DNA of 64,000 bases from Asterias amurensis (lineage: Eukaryota > Echinodermata > Asteroidea > Forcipulatida > Asteriidae), in the NCBI RefSeq assembly GCF_032118995.1, contig NC_092663.1, forward strand, positions 9,176,001 through 9,240,000. The letters are read 5' to 3'. Shown in pieces: positions 37,278-49,300 of the stretch. Each line of letters begins with the position of its first letter. The first letter of the stretch is position 1. Under the pieces are notes generated by a model, which was not told where the DNA came from, ran no database searches, and saw only the letters and a program-made list of their open reading frames with translations. Position numbers and translations under genes: made by a program.

Positions 37278-37667
37278 TTAAAGGAACACGTTGCCTTGGA
37301 TCGGACGAGTTGGTCAAAACAAAAGCGTTTGTAACCGTTTTTTATATAATGCATATGGTTGGGAAGATGTTTTAAAAGTAGAATACAATGATCCACACAA
37401 GTTTGCCTCGAAATTGCGTGGTTTTCCTTCTACTGTGCGAACTAACACGGTCGGCCATTTATGGGAGTCAAAATTTTGACCCCCATAAATGGCCGACGTG
37501 TTAGTCGACGAGGTAAAAGGAAACCACGCAATTTCGAGGCATGTTTGTGTGGATCATTGTATTCTACTTTTGCAACATCTTCCTACCCATATGCATTTTA
37601 TAAAAAACGGTTACAAACGCTTTTGTTTTGACCAACTCGTCCGATCCAAGGCAACGTGTTCCTTTAA
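37278..37667. mobile_element. 390-bp near-perfect palindrome, TTAA-flanked (foldback F)
   Basis: TTAA-AGGAACACGTTGCC to GGCAACGTGTTCCT-TTAA. The arms of about 190 bp meet near 37480 at the motif GGCCATTTATGGGAGTCAAA and its inverse. Confidence 0.93.
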
Positions 37668-37884
37668 ACGCACTTGAGCAGTGTGTGGCACAGGTGTTGG
37701 TCCAAGAACGTAACATTTGCAGCCCTCGAGACATCTCTGCTGAGGTCAGGCCATTAACTATTTTTGCATTTATACCCTTTTGGTTGGTAAGCAGTCTGCA
37801 ACAGCTAATTCTTACACATGTGCAGGTTTCAGCACATTTGCAACCTAATTTACAAGTAGTATTTCATCACACCTGCAAAACTTA

Positions 37885-38270
37885 TTAAAGACGCTGGACA
37901 CTATTGGTACTTGTCAAAGACCAGTCTTCTCACTGGGTGTATCTCAACATATGCATAATATAACGAACCTGTGTAAATTTGAGCTCGATTGGTCGTTGGA
38001 GTTGCGAGATAACTATGAAAGAAAAAAACACCCTTGTCACACGAAGTTGTGTGCTTTCAGATGCTTGATTTCGAGACCTCAAATTCTATACTTGAGGTCT
38101 TGAAATCAAATTTGTGGACAATTACTTCTTTCTTGTAAACTCTTCACTTCAGAAGGAGCCGTTTCTCACAATGTTTTAATTTATCAACCTCTCCCCATTA
38201 CTTGTTACCAAGTAAGGTTTTATGCTAATAATTATTTTGAGTAATAACCCATAGTGTCTACTGCCTTTAA
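37885..38270 (-). mobile_element. MITE-A copy flanked by TTAA
   Basis: TTAA-AGACGCTGGACACT to GTGTCTACTGCCT-TTAA in the VOPP1-like/NMT intergenic region. Confidence 0.9.
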
Positions 38271-38486
38271 GTGTGGAATTAAACGCACTTGTGCACACCC
38301 CCTCTGTGTTACATACACTTTGTGGACATCCTTCTATTCTATGCTTCAACACTGTAAACAACACTATGTGGACGTGTGTCAGTCCACAATGTTTCAAATG
38401 CAAACATTTTATATGGACTGCTTTTGCTCTCAGGTCCACACTTGATATATAGCTTAAAACATTTCAACAAGCTCATGTGTTAAACT

Positions 38487-38655
38487 ATGGGTGTGTTCGA
38501 TTAGCTTCCCTGTGCCGACCCTGCCGGTGCTCATTCAGTTCCACAAGCAGGGCCTTTGGGCTGACCCGCTGAGCTCCTTGAATGACGTCAAAGCTATTCA
38601 AACAGACCACGGGCAGACTGGGGTCGACCCAGGGAAGCGAACACACCTATAGATG
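38487..38655. mobile_element. Foldback G family copy
   Basis: GGGTGTGTTCGATTAGCTTCC to GGAAGCGAACACACC. Confidence 0.83.
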
Positions 38656-39357
38656 GCAAAACCAGGCAAAACCTTGGTGTTTTGGCAGCCAGCTAGAACG
38701 TGTATGAAATCTTACCATGACTACGCGTCTTTTTGCCCAGCGAAACCTGACGTGTACAGTGTTTTGTCAACAGAGGGCAGTTTGAATGTAAACATAGGTC
38801 ACATCGTCTATAGGTGTATGTGATTGTGGGTATTACATAAGTGTGGAACAAAATAGATCCACGTAATGCAGGGTTTTGAAACACTTGTGGACTTTACACA
38901 TATCCACAAAAGGTTTTCAAAGGTGTTGAAGAATAGTAGGATAGTGTATAGAACAAAGGAATCATTGGCCACAGATTGACTGAGCTGAGTATGTGTACAT
39001 GTGCTGTTTCACACACTTATTAAGTTGAATGCATTTAGGCAATTTATAATATTATTTTTAGTTAAGATGCACGCAATACCAACCATACAATTTTACACAC
39101 TATGTTGTAAAATAAAACCAAATAAATGTACCATGTTTCACATTTGTGCAAATTAACACACTACATGTATAAATGCAATTTTAATGCAAGATGCAATTTA
39201 CGGCATGACCCACCAAAATTTGTGCAATAAAATAAAATGTTTACTTCAAGCGTGTTCTGCTTGACGCACTTGTACAATTTGACATTTAAACGCTTTGGCA
39301 AATTAAATATACCTAATTCAATTTTACGACTTTGCACATCGAAATAAACGCACTTGA

Positions 39358-39540
39358 TGCAATTTTATACACATAATGAATGTTTATGAGTGCAATGGTG
39401 CGAATAATGTTCATGAGTTGAAAGATGGAATGTTCTATTCAACGAGGCGGAGCCGAGTTGAATGGAACATTCCAGCTTTCAACGAATGAACATATTCGCA
39501 CCATTGCACAAATGAAAAACATTCATTATTTGTTTTATAT
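39358..39540. mobile_element. Hairpin element with GGAATGTTCTATTCAAC core
   Basis: GCAATGGTGCGAATAATGTTC pairs with GAACATATTCGCACCATTGC around CGAGGCGGAGCCG. A related diverged copy may lie at 63745-63850. Confidence 0.78.
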
Positions 39541-39714
39541 AACATCCAAGTAGATCTTTGTCATTTTGATTGAAAGATACAACTTTCAAAACAAACAAAG
39601 CGTAGGCCTACAATTTTTAATTGTAGAAGCCGAATGCTAGTAATTTTACATAATATGCCTTGCAGTAACACTGCTGCGTTACCAAAGACACGCGCACGCA
39701 GTGATGTTTTTTTT

Positions 39715-39835
39715 ACTCAGCTTTTTCGTTCCATCCGAAAAGTACCATTGCACGCTGGCAGCGTGCAATGGTACATTTCGGATGGAACGAAAAAGCACGG
39801 TGAGTGACTCAGCGTGCAATGGTACTTTTATTTGC
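39715..39835. mobile_element. Hairpin element with TTTTTCGTTCCATCCGAAA arms
   Basis: The two arms meet at CACGCTGGCAGCGTG near 39765; the AGCGTGCAATGGTAC motif repeats downstream. Confidence 0.75.
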
Positions 39836-40457
39836 TATCACGTGACGGACAATCCTCCAATCAAATGGCAAGGATCTGCTTGGGTGTTATATAAAAGAAA
39901 ATAACAAGTGCGTGGTGATTGCACATGTGCAGTGCTACACAATAATGTATTCCACTATGGACTTAACGAAAACAACGTTAACGTTCAACATGGTGAAAAA
40001 GGCAACATTCAAATGACAAGTAAACTATCTGCCACGATTGTTAATCAATGAGACATCTATATTTCGTCCACACATGACTTGGGAAATATTGTTTTGGAGG
40101 ACATAATACATGCAAGACTGTTACACACCACGAAGCAATGGTCTTACAAACCGGTATTCACATTTCTGTTCATGTTTTGCAGTAGTCATGTCAACAAGCC
40201 AATTCAGGTAAGGGCACCAGGCCTGGTTCTTCACAGAGGCAACGAAGGCGATTGCCTCCATGCCCCCAGGTCATTGCCGTGGTGCTCTTGAAATGCTAAG
40301 GTAGGAATGTACAATTTTCCTCATATGGTGCCCTTTATCAAGGAGAGAATGCCTTGGTGCCCTTGCCCTTTCAAAAACGAAGCATACAGGACTGAGGCAC
40401 TGCGGCAACTCATTCACCAAGTCCTTTTGGTCATGTTTGGTGGCCCTGACAAAAGGC

Positions 40458-40640
40458 TCCGGGGTCGATTTCACAAAGGTAGTCCTAACTTAGGACTAGT
40501 CCTAAGCAATGCTAAGAGATAGGGACTGGTCCTAAGTTAGGACCAGTAACTCATCCCAACTCAGGACTGATCCTATCTCTTAGCATTGCCTATGACTAGT
40601 CCTAAGTTAGGACTACCTTTGTGAAATCCACCCCTGGAAA
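40458..40640. mobile_element. Foldback E family, copy
   Basis: GGGGTCGATTTCACAAAGG to CCTTTGTGAAATCCACCCC; arms rich in CCTAACTTAGGACTAGTCC. Confidence 0.88.
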
Positions 40641-40685
40641 CAAAGAACAGATAAACCTTATCAATAGATTTGTACCTGTCGAAGA

Positions 40686-40838
40686 CCAGGGGTGGATTTC
40701 ACAAGGAGTTAGGACTAGTCTTATATCGAGTTAGGACCGGTTACTCGTCCTAACTTAGGACTATCCATGCAATTTGTATATCTCCTAGGACTAGTCCTAA
40801 GTTAGGACTAGTCCTAACTCTTTATGAAATCGACCCAG
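40686..40838. mobile_element. Foldback E family, copy
   Basis: CAGGGGTGGATTTCACAAGG to CTTTATGAAATCGACCC, 45 bp from the previous copy. Confidence 0.87.
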
Positions 40839-41267
40839 GGCCCAAGTTCACGGCTCTGCTTACCACTGAATTCTGTACTACCAATCACCATTCTCTGCTT
40901 ACACATGCACATGTGTACGGGGAAAAGGATTTTTAACCCTGAAGTAAACTGGTTAAAGTTTGGCTTTTGATTAGATAAAAATTCTGTGGTTTTTCTTGGA
41001 AAAATTATAAAACAGGGGGGGGCACAGAACAGAAAAACAAACATGCATATACCAAGTTCTGTCTGGGACAATGTTAACTTATATTTGAAATGGCATTTGT
41101 AAAGAAAAAGGAAGTAGAAAAATTACACATTAGAATGTGCTGACACCAGTAAATATGTATAATAATTATATTTAAATATTTTGCAAATGTATGCAGTGGT
41201 ATACATTCATATTCATATTCCATCGCATGAAAGTAATTAATTATTCATTTAATCGTCCTAAACCTAG

Positions 41268-41638
41268 TTAAAGCCATTGGACCCTTTTGGTAAACAGTAT
41301 TGTCCAAGGCCCACACTTCGTGTATCACAACTTCTATATAAAATAACAAACCTGTGAACATTTAGGCTCAATCGGTCATCGGAGTCGGGAGAAAATAATG
41401 GGAAAACCCACCCTTGTATCCGCACGTTTCGCCGTGTCATGACATGTGTTTAAAATAAATCTGTAATTCTCGATATCGAGAATTGATAATTGTTTTAATG
41501 TTTTCTCAAAAAGTAAAGCATTTCACGGAATAATATTTCAAGAAGTCTTTCACCACTACCTTCTGTAAACCCTGTAAGTTATTTGTAAATCTGTGAACTA
41601 TTTTTTTTTTCTGTACCGAAAGGGTCCAATGGCTTTAA
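41268..41638. mobile_element. MITE-B copy flanked by TTAA
   Basis: TTAA-AGCCATTGGACCC to GGGTCCAATGGCT-TTAA. The interior resembles MITE-A in layout (CAAACCTGTGAACATTT, AATCGGTCATCGGAGT), so the two families may share an ancestor. Confidence 0.88.
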
Positions 41639-41758
41639 TTTTGATACACCAACATATTTCCATGTTTTTTTTTTCTCTCTAGATGCAATCAAAATACAAG
41701 TTAATTATTTCAACCCTAAATTAATCTTCGCACCAAAGTCTCTCACCAACATAGCTCA

Positions 41759-41905
41759 GGGTTCGATTTCACAAAGCATTAAGGTTAATCTTTAATGGAA
41801 TTGCCACGGTCACCACAGTGATTTGTATTGTGACGTCAAACTTTGCAGCAATTGAGATTGATAAACAGTTAAGATCAATCTTAGCTCTTTGTGAAATCTA
41901 GCCGC
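41759..41905. mobile_element. Diverged foldback E copy
   Basis: GTTCGATTTCACAAAGCATTA to TAGCTCTTTGTGAAATCTAG with TTAATCTT-type arms. Confidence 0.65.
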
Positions 41906-42119
41906 TCTGGAGCACTGTATACTAAATGCATGATCAGGGCCCAATTTCAATGAGCTGCTAAGCACAAATATTTGCTTAGCATGAAATCTTTGCCTTGATA
42001 AAAAAAAAGGATTAGCAACCAAATTTACATTAGGTAACTGGTAAACCTGGCTCGAGCTGATCAAAATTAGTTCGAGAAAAAAACACAAATCAAAATCTAC
42101 ATCACAAAACTTCATTTGT

Positions 42120-42619
42120 TTAAAGACACTGGGGTGGATTTCACAAAGGTAGTCCTAACTTAGGACTAGTCCTAAGCAATGCTAAGAGATAGGACTGGTC
42201 CTAAGTTAGGACCAGTTAGGACTACCTTTGTGAAATCCACCCCTGGACACTATTAGTAATTGTCAAAGACTAGTCTTCACAGTTGGTGTGTCTCAAAATA
42301 TGCATAACATAACAAACCTGTGAAAATTTGAGCTCTATCGGTCATCGAAGTTGTGAGATAATAATGAAAGAAAAATAACCCTTGTCACATGAAGTTCTGT
42401 GCATTTAGATGGTTGATTTTGAGACCTAAAGTACTAAATCGGATGTCTCGAAATCAAATTCGTGGAAAATAACTTCTTTCTCGAAAACTATGGCACTTCA
42501 GAGGGAGCCGTTTCTCACCATGTTTTATACCATCAACCTCTCCCCATTACTCGTCACCAAGAAAAGTTTTATGCCAATAATTATTTTGAGTAATTACCAA
42601 AAGTGTCCATTGCCTTTAA
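42120..42619 (-). mobile_element. MITE-A copy interrupted by a foldback element
   Basis: TTAA-AGACACTGG is followed at 42131-42245 by a CCAC/GTGG foldback, and the MITE resumes with ACACTATTAGTAATTG. It ends GTGTCCATTGCCTTTAA. The foldback is therefore the younger insertion. Confidence 0.88.
42131..42245. mobile_element. Foldback E copy nested in a MITE-A
   Basis: GGGGTGGATTTCACAAAGG to CCTTTGTGAAATCCACCCC inside the left end of the MITE at 42120. Confidence 0.9.
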
Positions 42620-43350
42620 ATCTACAATTGATTTTGATGTATTTTAGGAAGAGGGAGAAATTAAGGACATATTATTTTAAACCTGGGTAAGCATTTATTT
42701 TAAACAGCTGACTTCATAATCACTACATTATGGCATGAGCCCTAGCTTTCACTATGCATACACAGTTTGTCGTCCCATCATAATGGTACCCTGACTTCTC
42801 ACATGCTGACAAATCAATCCTGCATGCAGGAGGGGAACCGACCATTGATGAACCAAGCCTCACTTTCACCTCCAAAGTGCATTGTGCAATCAAGATAGCT
42901 TAATTGTTATCCAGATCAAATCTATTGACAAGCAATCCCAAAATAACCTGCATCTAAAAAAAAAAATAAAATAAAATAAAAGCCTTTTTGTGCGGACAAG
43001 TCAACGAATCAGAAAGCCTCTTACAAACGGCAAGATGACAGACCTATCTTGATTGGTTAAGTCCATAGCAACGCTGAGAACTCGGTGCAGCGTTCACGGA
43101 AATCCGACTTAACAGAAGAGAACAACAGCTGTTGAGGAAAACAGTCGATGTAGACAGTTCGTAGTAAACTCATTCTGATGGAGGGGGGATGGGCGGGGCC
43201 ATAGTGTCAGCAGGTGGGAGGTACTTCCTCTCCAGACATTGTAGTGGGTGAACACAAGTTATGGCGCCCTCGTGGGGTGGGATTTCCTCAGCAAGCACTC
43301 TCTGGTGGATCCTTTGGTTTAGACTCTTGAGCCCCTTCTGTGGGTGATGT
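42620..43350 (-). other. NMT 3' UTR and flank
   Basis: On the minus strand an AATAAA lies at about 42693-42698, roughly 650 bp after the stop, and is a candidate polyadenylation signal. The 93-residue frame across 43170-43451 is a shadow of exon 13. Confidence 0.4.
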
Positions 43351-43371
43351 CTACTGTAGCACCAGGCCGAT
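43351..43371 (-). CDS. NMT: NMT exon 13: 21-base terminal coding exon with the catalytic C-terminus
   Basis: The acceptor GTTTCTCAATAG is followed by codons for IGLVLQ and a TAG stop. In NMTs the chain's own terminal carboxylate acts as the catalytic base, so this tiny exon is functionally essential. Exon 12 ends in phase 0 and matches it exactly, as in vertebrate VGLVLQ. Confidence 0.88.
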   Translation of the reverse strand: MGLVLQ

Positions 43372-46300
43372 CTATTGAGAAACGAAACAGAATTGTAAAG
43401 CATCATATGACTTTGATCAGGGCCCGTTTTCATGGCTCTGCTTTCTGCCAAATTCTGCGCTTACTAGGCTCACCATTTTCCACTTGCAGGGCAAGAGCCA
43501 AATTTCTCGTGGAGTATGCACGCGCAGAAGCCAAAGTCAGCTGCTGACCTGTGAAATATGCTTGACGTAAGAGCGGAATTACCTGCTTCCGCAAGTGCCG
43601 ATTCTTTGCTAACGATAAGTAGAGCCATGAAATTGGGCCTTGTAGGATGCCCTCATACAAATATGAAAAATAAAATAAATGAACAGGCAGTGTACAGGTG
43701 GTCTATTTGCGATGCAGGTTCCTACTCCACGGAAGTAGAAATATATTGCAAGACAAATTCTCAATTCACCTTAACTTTTAGAGTACTTAGATGAATACAA
43801 AAAAACAAACAGACCAGACACTGGGGGATGGGGGTGGGGAATGGGTGTTTTTGGAGATGGGAGGGTGGGGGGGGGGGCATCCTACCTGATGTGGTTCCAT
43901 GGTTTTGCATCTCCAGTTGTACAGGTAGTATTGCAGGTTACCGTTACTGGTAAACAGACCAGACACTGGGGGATGGGGGTGGGGACTGGGTTCTTTAGGG
44001 GGTGTGAGAGGGGGGGGCATCCTACCTGCTGTGGTTCCATGGTTTTGCATCTCCAGTTGTACAGGTAGAATGGCAGGTTACCGTCAACGATAAACAGACC
44101 AGACACTGGGGGGATGGGGGTGGGGAATGGGGGTGGGGACTGGGTTCTTTAGGGAGTGGGAGAGGGGGGCATCCTACCTGCTGTGGTTTCATGGTTTTGC
44201 ATCTCCAGTTGTACAGGTAGTATTGCAGGTTACTGTTACCGGTAAACAGACCAGACACTGGGGGGATGGGGGTGGGGACTGGGTTCTTTAGGGGGTGGGA
44301 GGGGGGGGCATCCTACCTGCTGTGGTTTCATGGTTTTGCATCTCCAGTTGTACAGGTAGTATTGCAGGTTACTGTTACCGGTAAACAGACCAGACGCTGG
44401 GGGGATGGGGGTGGGGACTGGGTTCTTTAGGGGGTGGGAGAGGGGGGGGGGCATCTTACCTGCTGTGGTTCCATTGTTTTGCATCTCCAGTTGTACAGGT
44501 AGTATTGCAGGTTACCGTTACTGGTAAACAGACCAGACACTGGGGGGTGGGGGTGGGGACTGGGTTCTTTAGGGAGTGGGAGAGGGGGGCATCCTACCTG
44601 CTGTGGTTTCATGGTTTTGCATCTCCAGTTGTACAGGTAGTATTGCAGGTTACTGTTACCAGTAAACAGACCAGACACTGGGGGGATGGGGGTGGGGACT
44701 GGGTTCTTTAGGGGGTGGGAGGTGGGGGGGGGCATCTTACCTGCTGTGGTTCCATTGTTTTGTATCTCCAGTTGTACAGGTAGTATTGCAGGTTACCGTT
44801 ACTGGTAAACAGACCAGACACTGGGGGATGGGGGTGGGGACTGGGTTCTTTAGGGGGTGGGAGAGGGGGGGGGGGCATCCTACCTGATGTGGTTCCATGG
44901 TTTTGCATCTCCAGTTGTACAGGTAGTATTGCAGGTTACCGTCACCGATACCGAACTTGAGCTTCTCCAGGAATGACTTGTTCTCCATCAGGTCCAGAGC
45001 GTTGAACACATCAAAGTCATCCTGAATCACACACACAAAAATCAGTCAATATTCAATAAATCCAATTAATATCATCAATAAGCGATCAATATATTGTTCA
45101 TTATAACCATGTAATTTACAATAAATGTATATGTGATTTAGATCATTAGTATTAATCAATGTAATCATTTTAATCAATTCAGGAAATCAAATTAAATCAA
45201 TCAATCAATTAAATTCACTAATCCATGTTAATCAAATTCCTAGATTAATCTATTAAATTTGACCAACGAATGACAACAAATCAATAAATCTTCCAATACA
45301 TCCACCAATAGCTAATCATGTTATACAAATTCAAAGATCAATGTAATCAATCTGATCAATACCATCAATAAATCTTGTCAAGATAATCAATAAATGGAGT
45401 CAAATCATTCAAGTCCTCAATCCGAAATTATAACGTTTTCAAAATAACTGATAATTTATATCAATCGATTCATCCTTTGTTCAATCACATAAATAAAGTC
45501 AATGTGATCATAATTAATCATCAATCATTTCATCGATCAGATAAATAAAAGCAGCTTTAAGATCAATCAATCATAGCACTGAAAACAGTTTAAAAAAGAA
45601 TCAATCAATCAATCAATCAATCAATCACTCAATCAAACAATCAATCAAATACTCATTAAACCATCAAGTTATGCAATATATAAACCAATCAATCAATTAA
45701 TCCACACAGAATGTAATAATCATTCATTCTTTCAAACTGATATTTATTTCCATACTTCACGAAAACAGAGTACAAACAATGTTTTTAAGGAATAACCAAT
45801 AAACAAAGCTATTTAATGAGGGTAAGAAAAAAAGTAAATAGAGTATGGAGGCATCATCTGGAAGCCGAGGCTTATGTGGGGAATATCTTTCCTATCCTTT
45901 CGGTCAATTTGACTACAAACACAACTCTATTAAATTGACCCCAGTTTAGGGTACAAAACATTTACTGTGCACAATAATACAGTCCAGCGGAACCACCTAG
46001 TGGTTTAATCAATTTGCGGGTGTGAGCCCAAGGGTACATTCTTTTGCGCTTAGAGCAGCCCAACTTGCGATTAACTAAACAGTGCTGCAGTTTTTAGAGC
46101 TATTAGAGCTCAGCAAACATTAATGATCATGTCATTGATTCAAAATACAGTGTAAGCATGCAGCAACAAGACATTGTGATCTTGTAGAGAGTTTTTCTTG
46201 AGATTTTAGCCCCATAATACATAAATCTTGGTTCATACTTCCTATGCATGCTAATGAGATACAATTTGTAACAATTGATTCCCAACAGTTGAACTGTGTT

Positions 46301-49300
46301 CAACTCCTACAAAAGTATGCTGCGAAAACAGCCAATCAAATTTCACGTCGCATTCGCAGGGAGTCTGAACCAGACTTTACGTCTAATTTCAGCAATCGAT
46401 GTTCTTACCCGTTTAGCCAGTGTCAGAGCTGTTTGCATCAGGTCCACCATACTCGTCTTGGTGCTCACGTTGTAGAAAGCGTACGCAGCCTTTAGCTTTT
46501 TGTGTACAGGATGGTGCATAATGGAGGAGGGCAGTGTGTAGTAACTAATAAAGTCCGTCACATTGCCATCATCGTTCTGCAAAATAAGAAATACAAATAA
46601 CAAATGAAAAAAGAACAAATAGCATTCGGACTGCCTCTAGCTACCGGGCAATCTCGGCAGTTTAGTTAGTATGACACTGCTCTAGAATTGTAAAGGTTGT
46701 GGATTCGAATCCCACCCAAGTAATATGCCTGTGATTTTGTTTTTTCCACAGAACTCGGGAAAGTACCGAGTATACAGTGCTAACACATATTGGTGTATAT
46801 GGATGAAACCAAATGTGCACTAATGCAAACAAATTCCTTAAAAAATGACTTTACCGTACACACTCACCTCTAAGACGTATGTACTGATGATGCCCTCAAC
46901 GGGTGTGAACCAATGGCGGAATTCTTCCTGTAAACATCAAGGAAATAAAAGTAGACAAATAATGAAATCAGGTAAAGTTCGGAACTGTAGAGTTTTAGAA
47001 ATCAGGGCCCTAATCAATAAACATTTTCACAAATAATAATAATAAAATAATAATATCAAAGTCTTATATAGCGCATGTATCTACCAAATAAAGTACTCAA
47101 TGCGCTACGTATATACAAAGTTTCAGAAAGATAGGTTATTGCAGTGATAAATTTCGAGACCCAATTAGTTAGCACCTTACAAGGGTTTACAAGGTGCTAC
47201 GGCGCATACCGCAGCCACAGCCAGGAACACCGGGGTGAACCCCTTCTCTTTTCGATAAGTGCACTGGGTTCTTTTACATGCCTTACACAACACATAAGAA
47301 CAACGGCTTTACGTCCAATCAATAGGACGAAATACCCATTGCGCAAGCTGGTCTAGCTAGGGATCAAACTTGAGCGCTACCTAGACCAGCATGCACCTCA
47401 TTCAATGCCTACAGCGCGCATACCGAGTATTTGCGATAAGGCCTATGGCTCTGCTAACAGTGAAATTCCATGCCTAAAGAGAGATACATATCCGGGGGCT
47501 CCATTTTTACACTGGATCGTAGGCCCAAGGCTAATGGATTTAGAGTTAGGCCAGTAAACTTAGGACCAAACAAGTCCGGCAGTCTTTTGTTTTACAATTG
47601 AATAACAATACCTCACTGTGTAACATCTTGAACTGAAACAAATTATGTTCAGATGCTGACTTTTGAGTTTGGAAAATACATCTCACTTCTGTTGAATAAT
47701 AAGCAGGCAGCAACCTATTCAGCTTGGGGAATATTGGTGTATGTCTGTAGACATCACACCAATATACTTCATAAATAGGATTTGAAACTTTGCATGGTGG
47801 AAATTCGATATACATGTAGTTAGGTTTGCGGTAACACCATGTAATGACTATCTCGAAATGAGTTGGGGTGGTTCTAAAAAGAACCATTGGTTTCAACTAC
47901 TTGTTCTTTGTAGTTGAAACCAACAGTTCTTTTAAACCATTGGTTTCAACTACTTGTTCTTTGTAGTTGAAACCAACAATTCTTTTAAGAACCACCCCAA
48001 CTCATTAAGAGAAAGTCATTACATGGTGTTACCCCAAACCTTTCCGTATCCTACTTCATAAGCTTCACATTGGTACGAGTGAGTCGTTGGTTCTTACCTC
48101 GTTGAAGATCGGAGCCATGGCGAACTTCTTCTGGTAGGACTTGAGGAGTATGCAGCAGGCTGGGATGTCACTGTCCTCCAGTGGGCGCATGTTAAGCTTG
48201 GGTTTCTAATTAAAGAAGCAAAGAAAACAAAAATGTACAGTTTTTTTTACTTTAGCATTATAGTTTCTTCTGTCAAACTTGCAAAACTTATGCCATGTCA
48301 TGGTTGACATATAAGAGCACCAGACTACTCAAGCTGTGATGTTTTTGTTCAGCAGAGAGTGGATTCGGTCTTGACACTTGTGTCCTTAAGCAAGACACTT
48401 TAACATTGGGTGCGTTCGTTTAGCTTCCCTGGGTCGACCCCGGTCTGCCCCGGTACGTTCGAATAGCTTTCCCGGGTCAGCCCCCAGTGCCCTGCTTGTG
48501 GAGTGGGTCACTTGGGGGTGACCCGAGGTACATGCCGTCACCACGAGAGGGCTAGTGTGATCGTTCGATTAGCTCTTGTCAGGGGCTCACCCGAGTGAGC
48601 ACTGCGGGGTCGACCCCGGGGAAGCTTATCGAACGCATCCACAAGGTGCTGTGGCCCAATATGCAGCCAATCGAACCAGGAACATCGGGGTGTACCCCTT
48701 ATCTTTTTGATTAAGTGCACTGGGTTCTATTACGTGCAAAACACAACACATGGGACCAATGGATCTACATCCCAACAGAAGGACGATGCATCATGCCTCA
48801 AGTAGGAAGATTATCATGCCTACATTCATATCAATGTCACCAAACTGAGGCTTGATGGAAAAAGTGGTCTGGTGTCTTTTTGTTAAATATGAAACATGGT
48901 TTGTAGGTTAGTAAAGCACACGGGGTACATGACCCAAAATGGCTCACCTCAGGAAGCTTGTATAGTTTGATGGTGCGTTGTAGCGTCATATTTCTACCTA
49001 TGTGGGAGAACTTCACATCTATTAGCTTCTTTGGATTCAAGGATCGATGCCAGTACCTGCCATTCAAAATATATGCGCATAATTAAAGGAAGGTATCTGT
49101 TTGGAATCCCTCTTAAAATACATGGCAATAAAACCCTGTGGTTAGAACCTACAGTAGCGTTTGGTAGTATAAAGCATTTTGGAAAACATTTCATTACGCA
49201 AGAAAATTGCCGTGTCTCTTCAAGAGATAAGTTCTAGGCCCTGCCATTGAGTGGTTTCAAATAGTCAGTCAACTCGTCAAATATTTGTCTAGAAACTTAG

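Noticed and set aside
43787..45036. Series of overlapping minus-strand frames of 66-102 residues with [15 protein letters not shown]
   Set aside because: They are copies of the NMT exon 12 edge in a tandem array, not separate genes; only 44884-45021 is the real exon.
47546..47896. 116-residue minus-strand frame
   Set aside because: Lies largely in the hairpin/LINE-tail repeat at 47800 and has no conserved motif.
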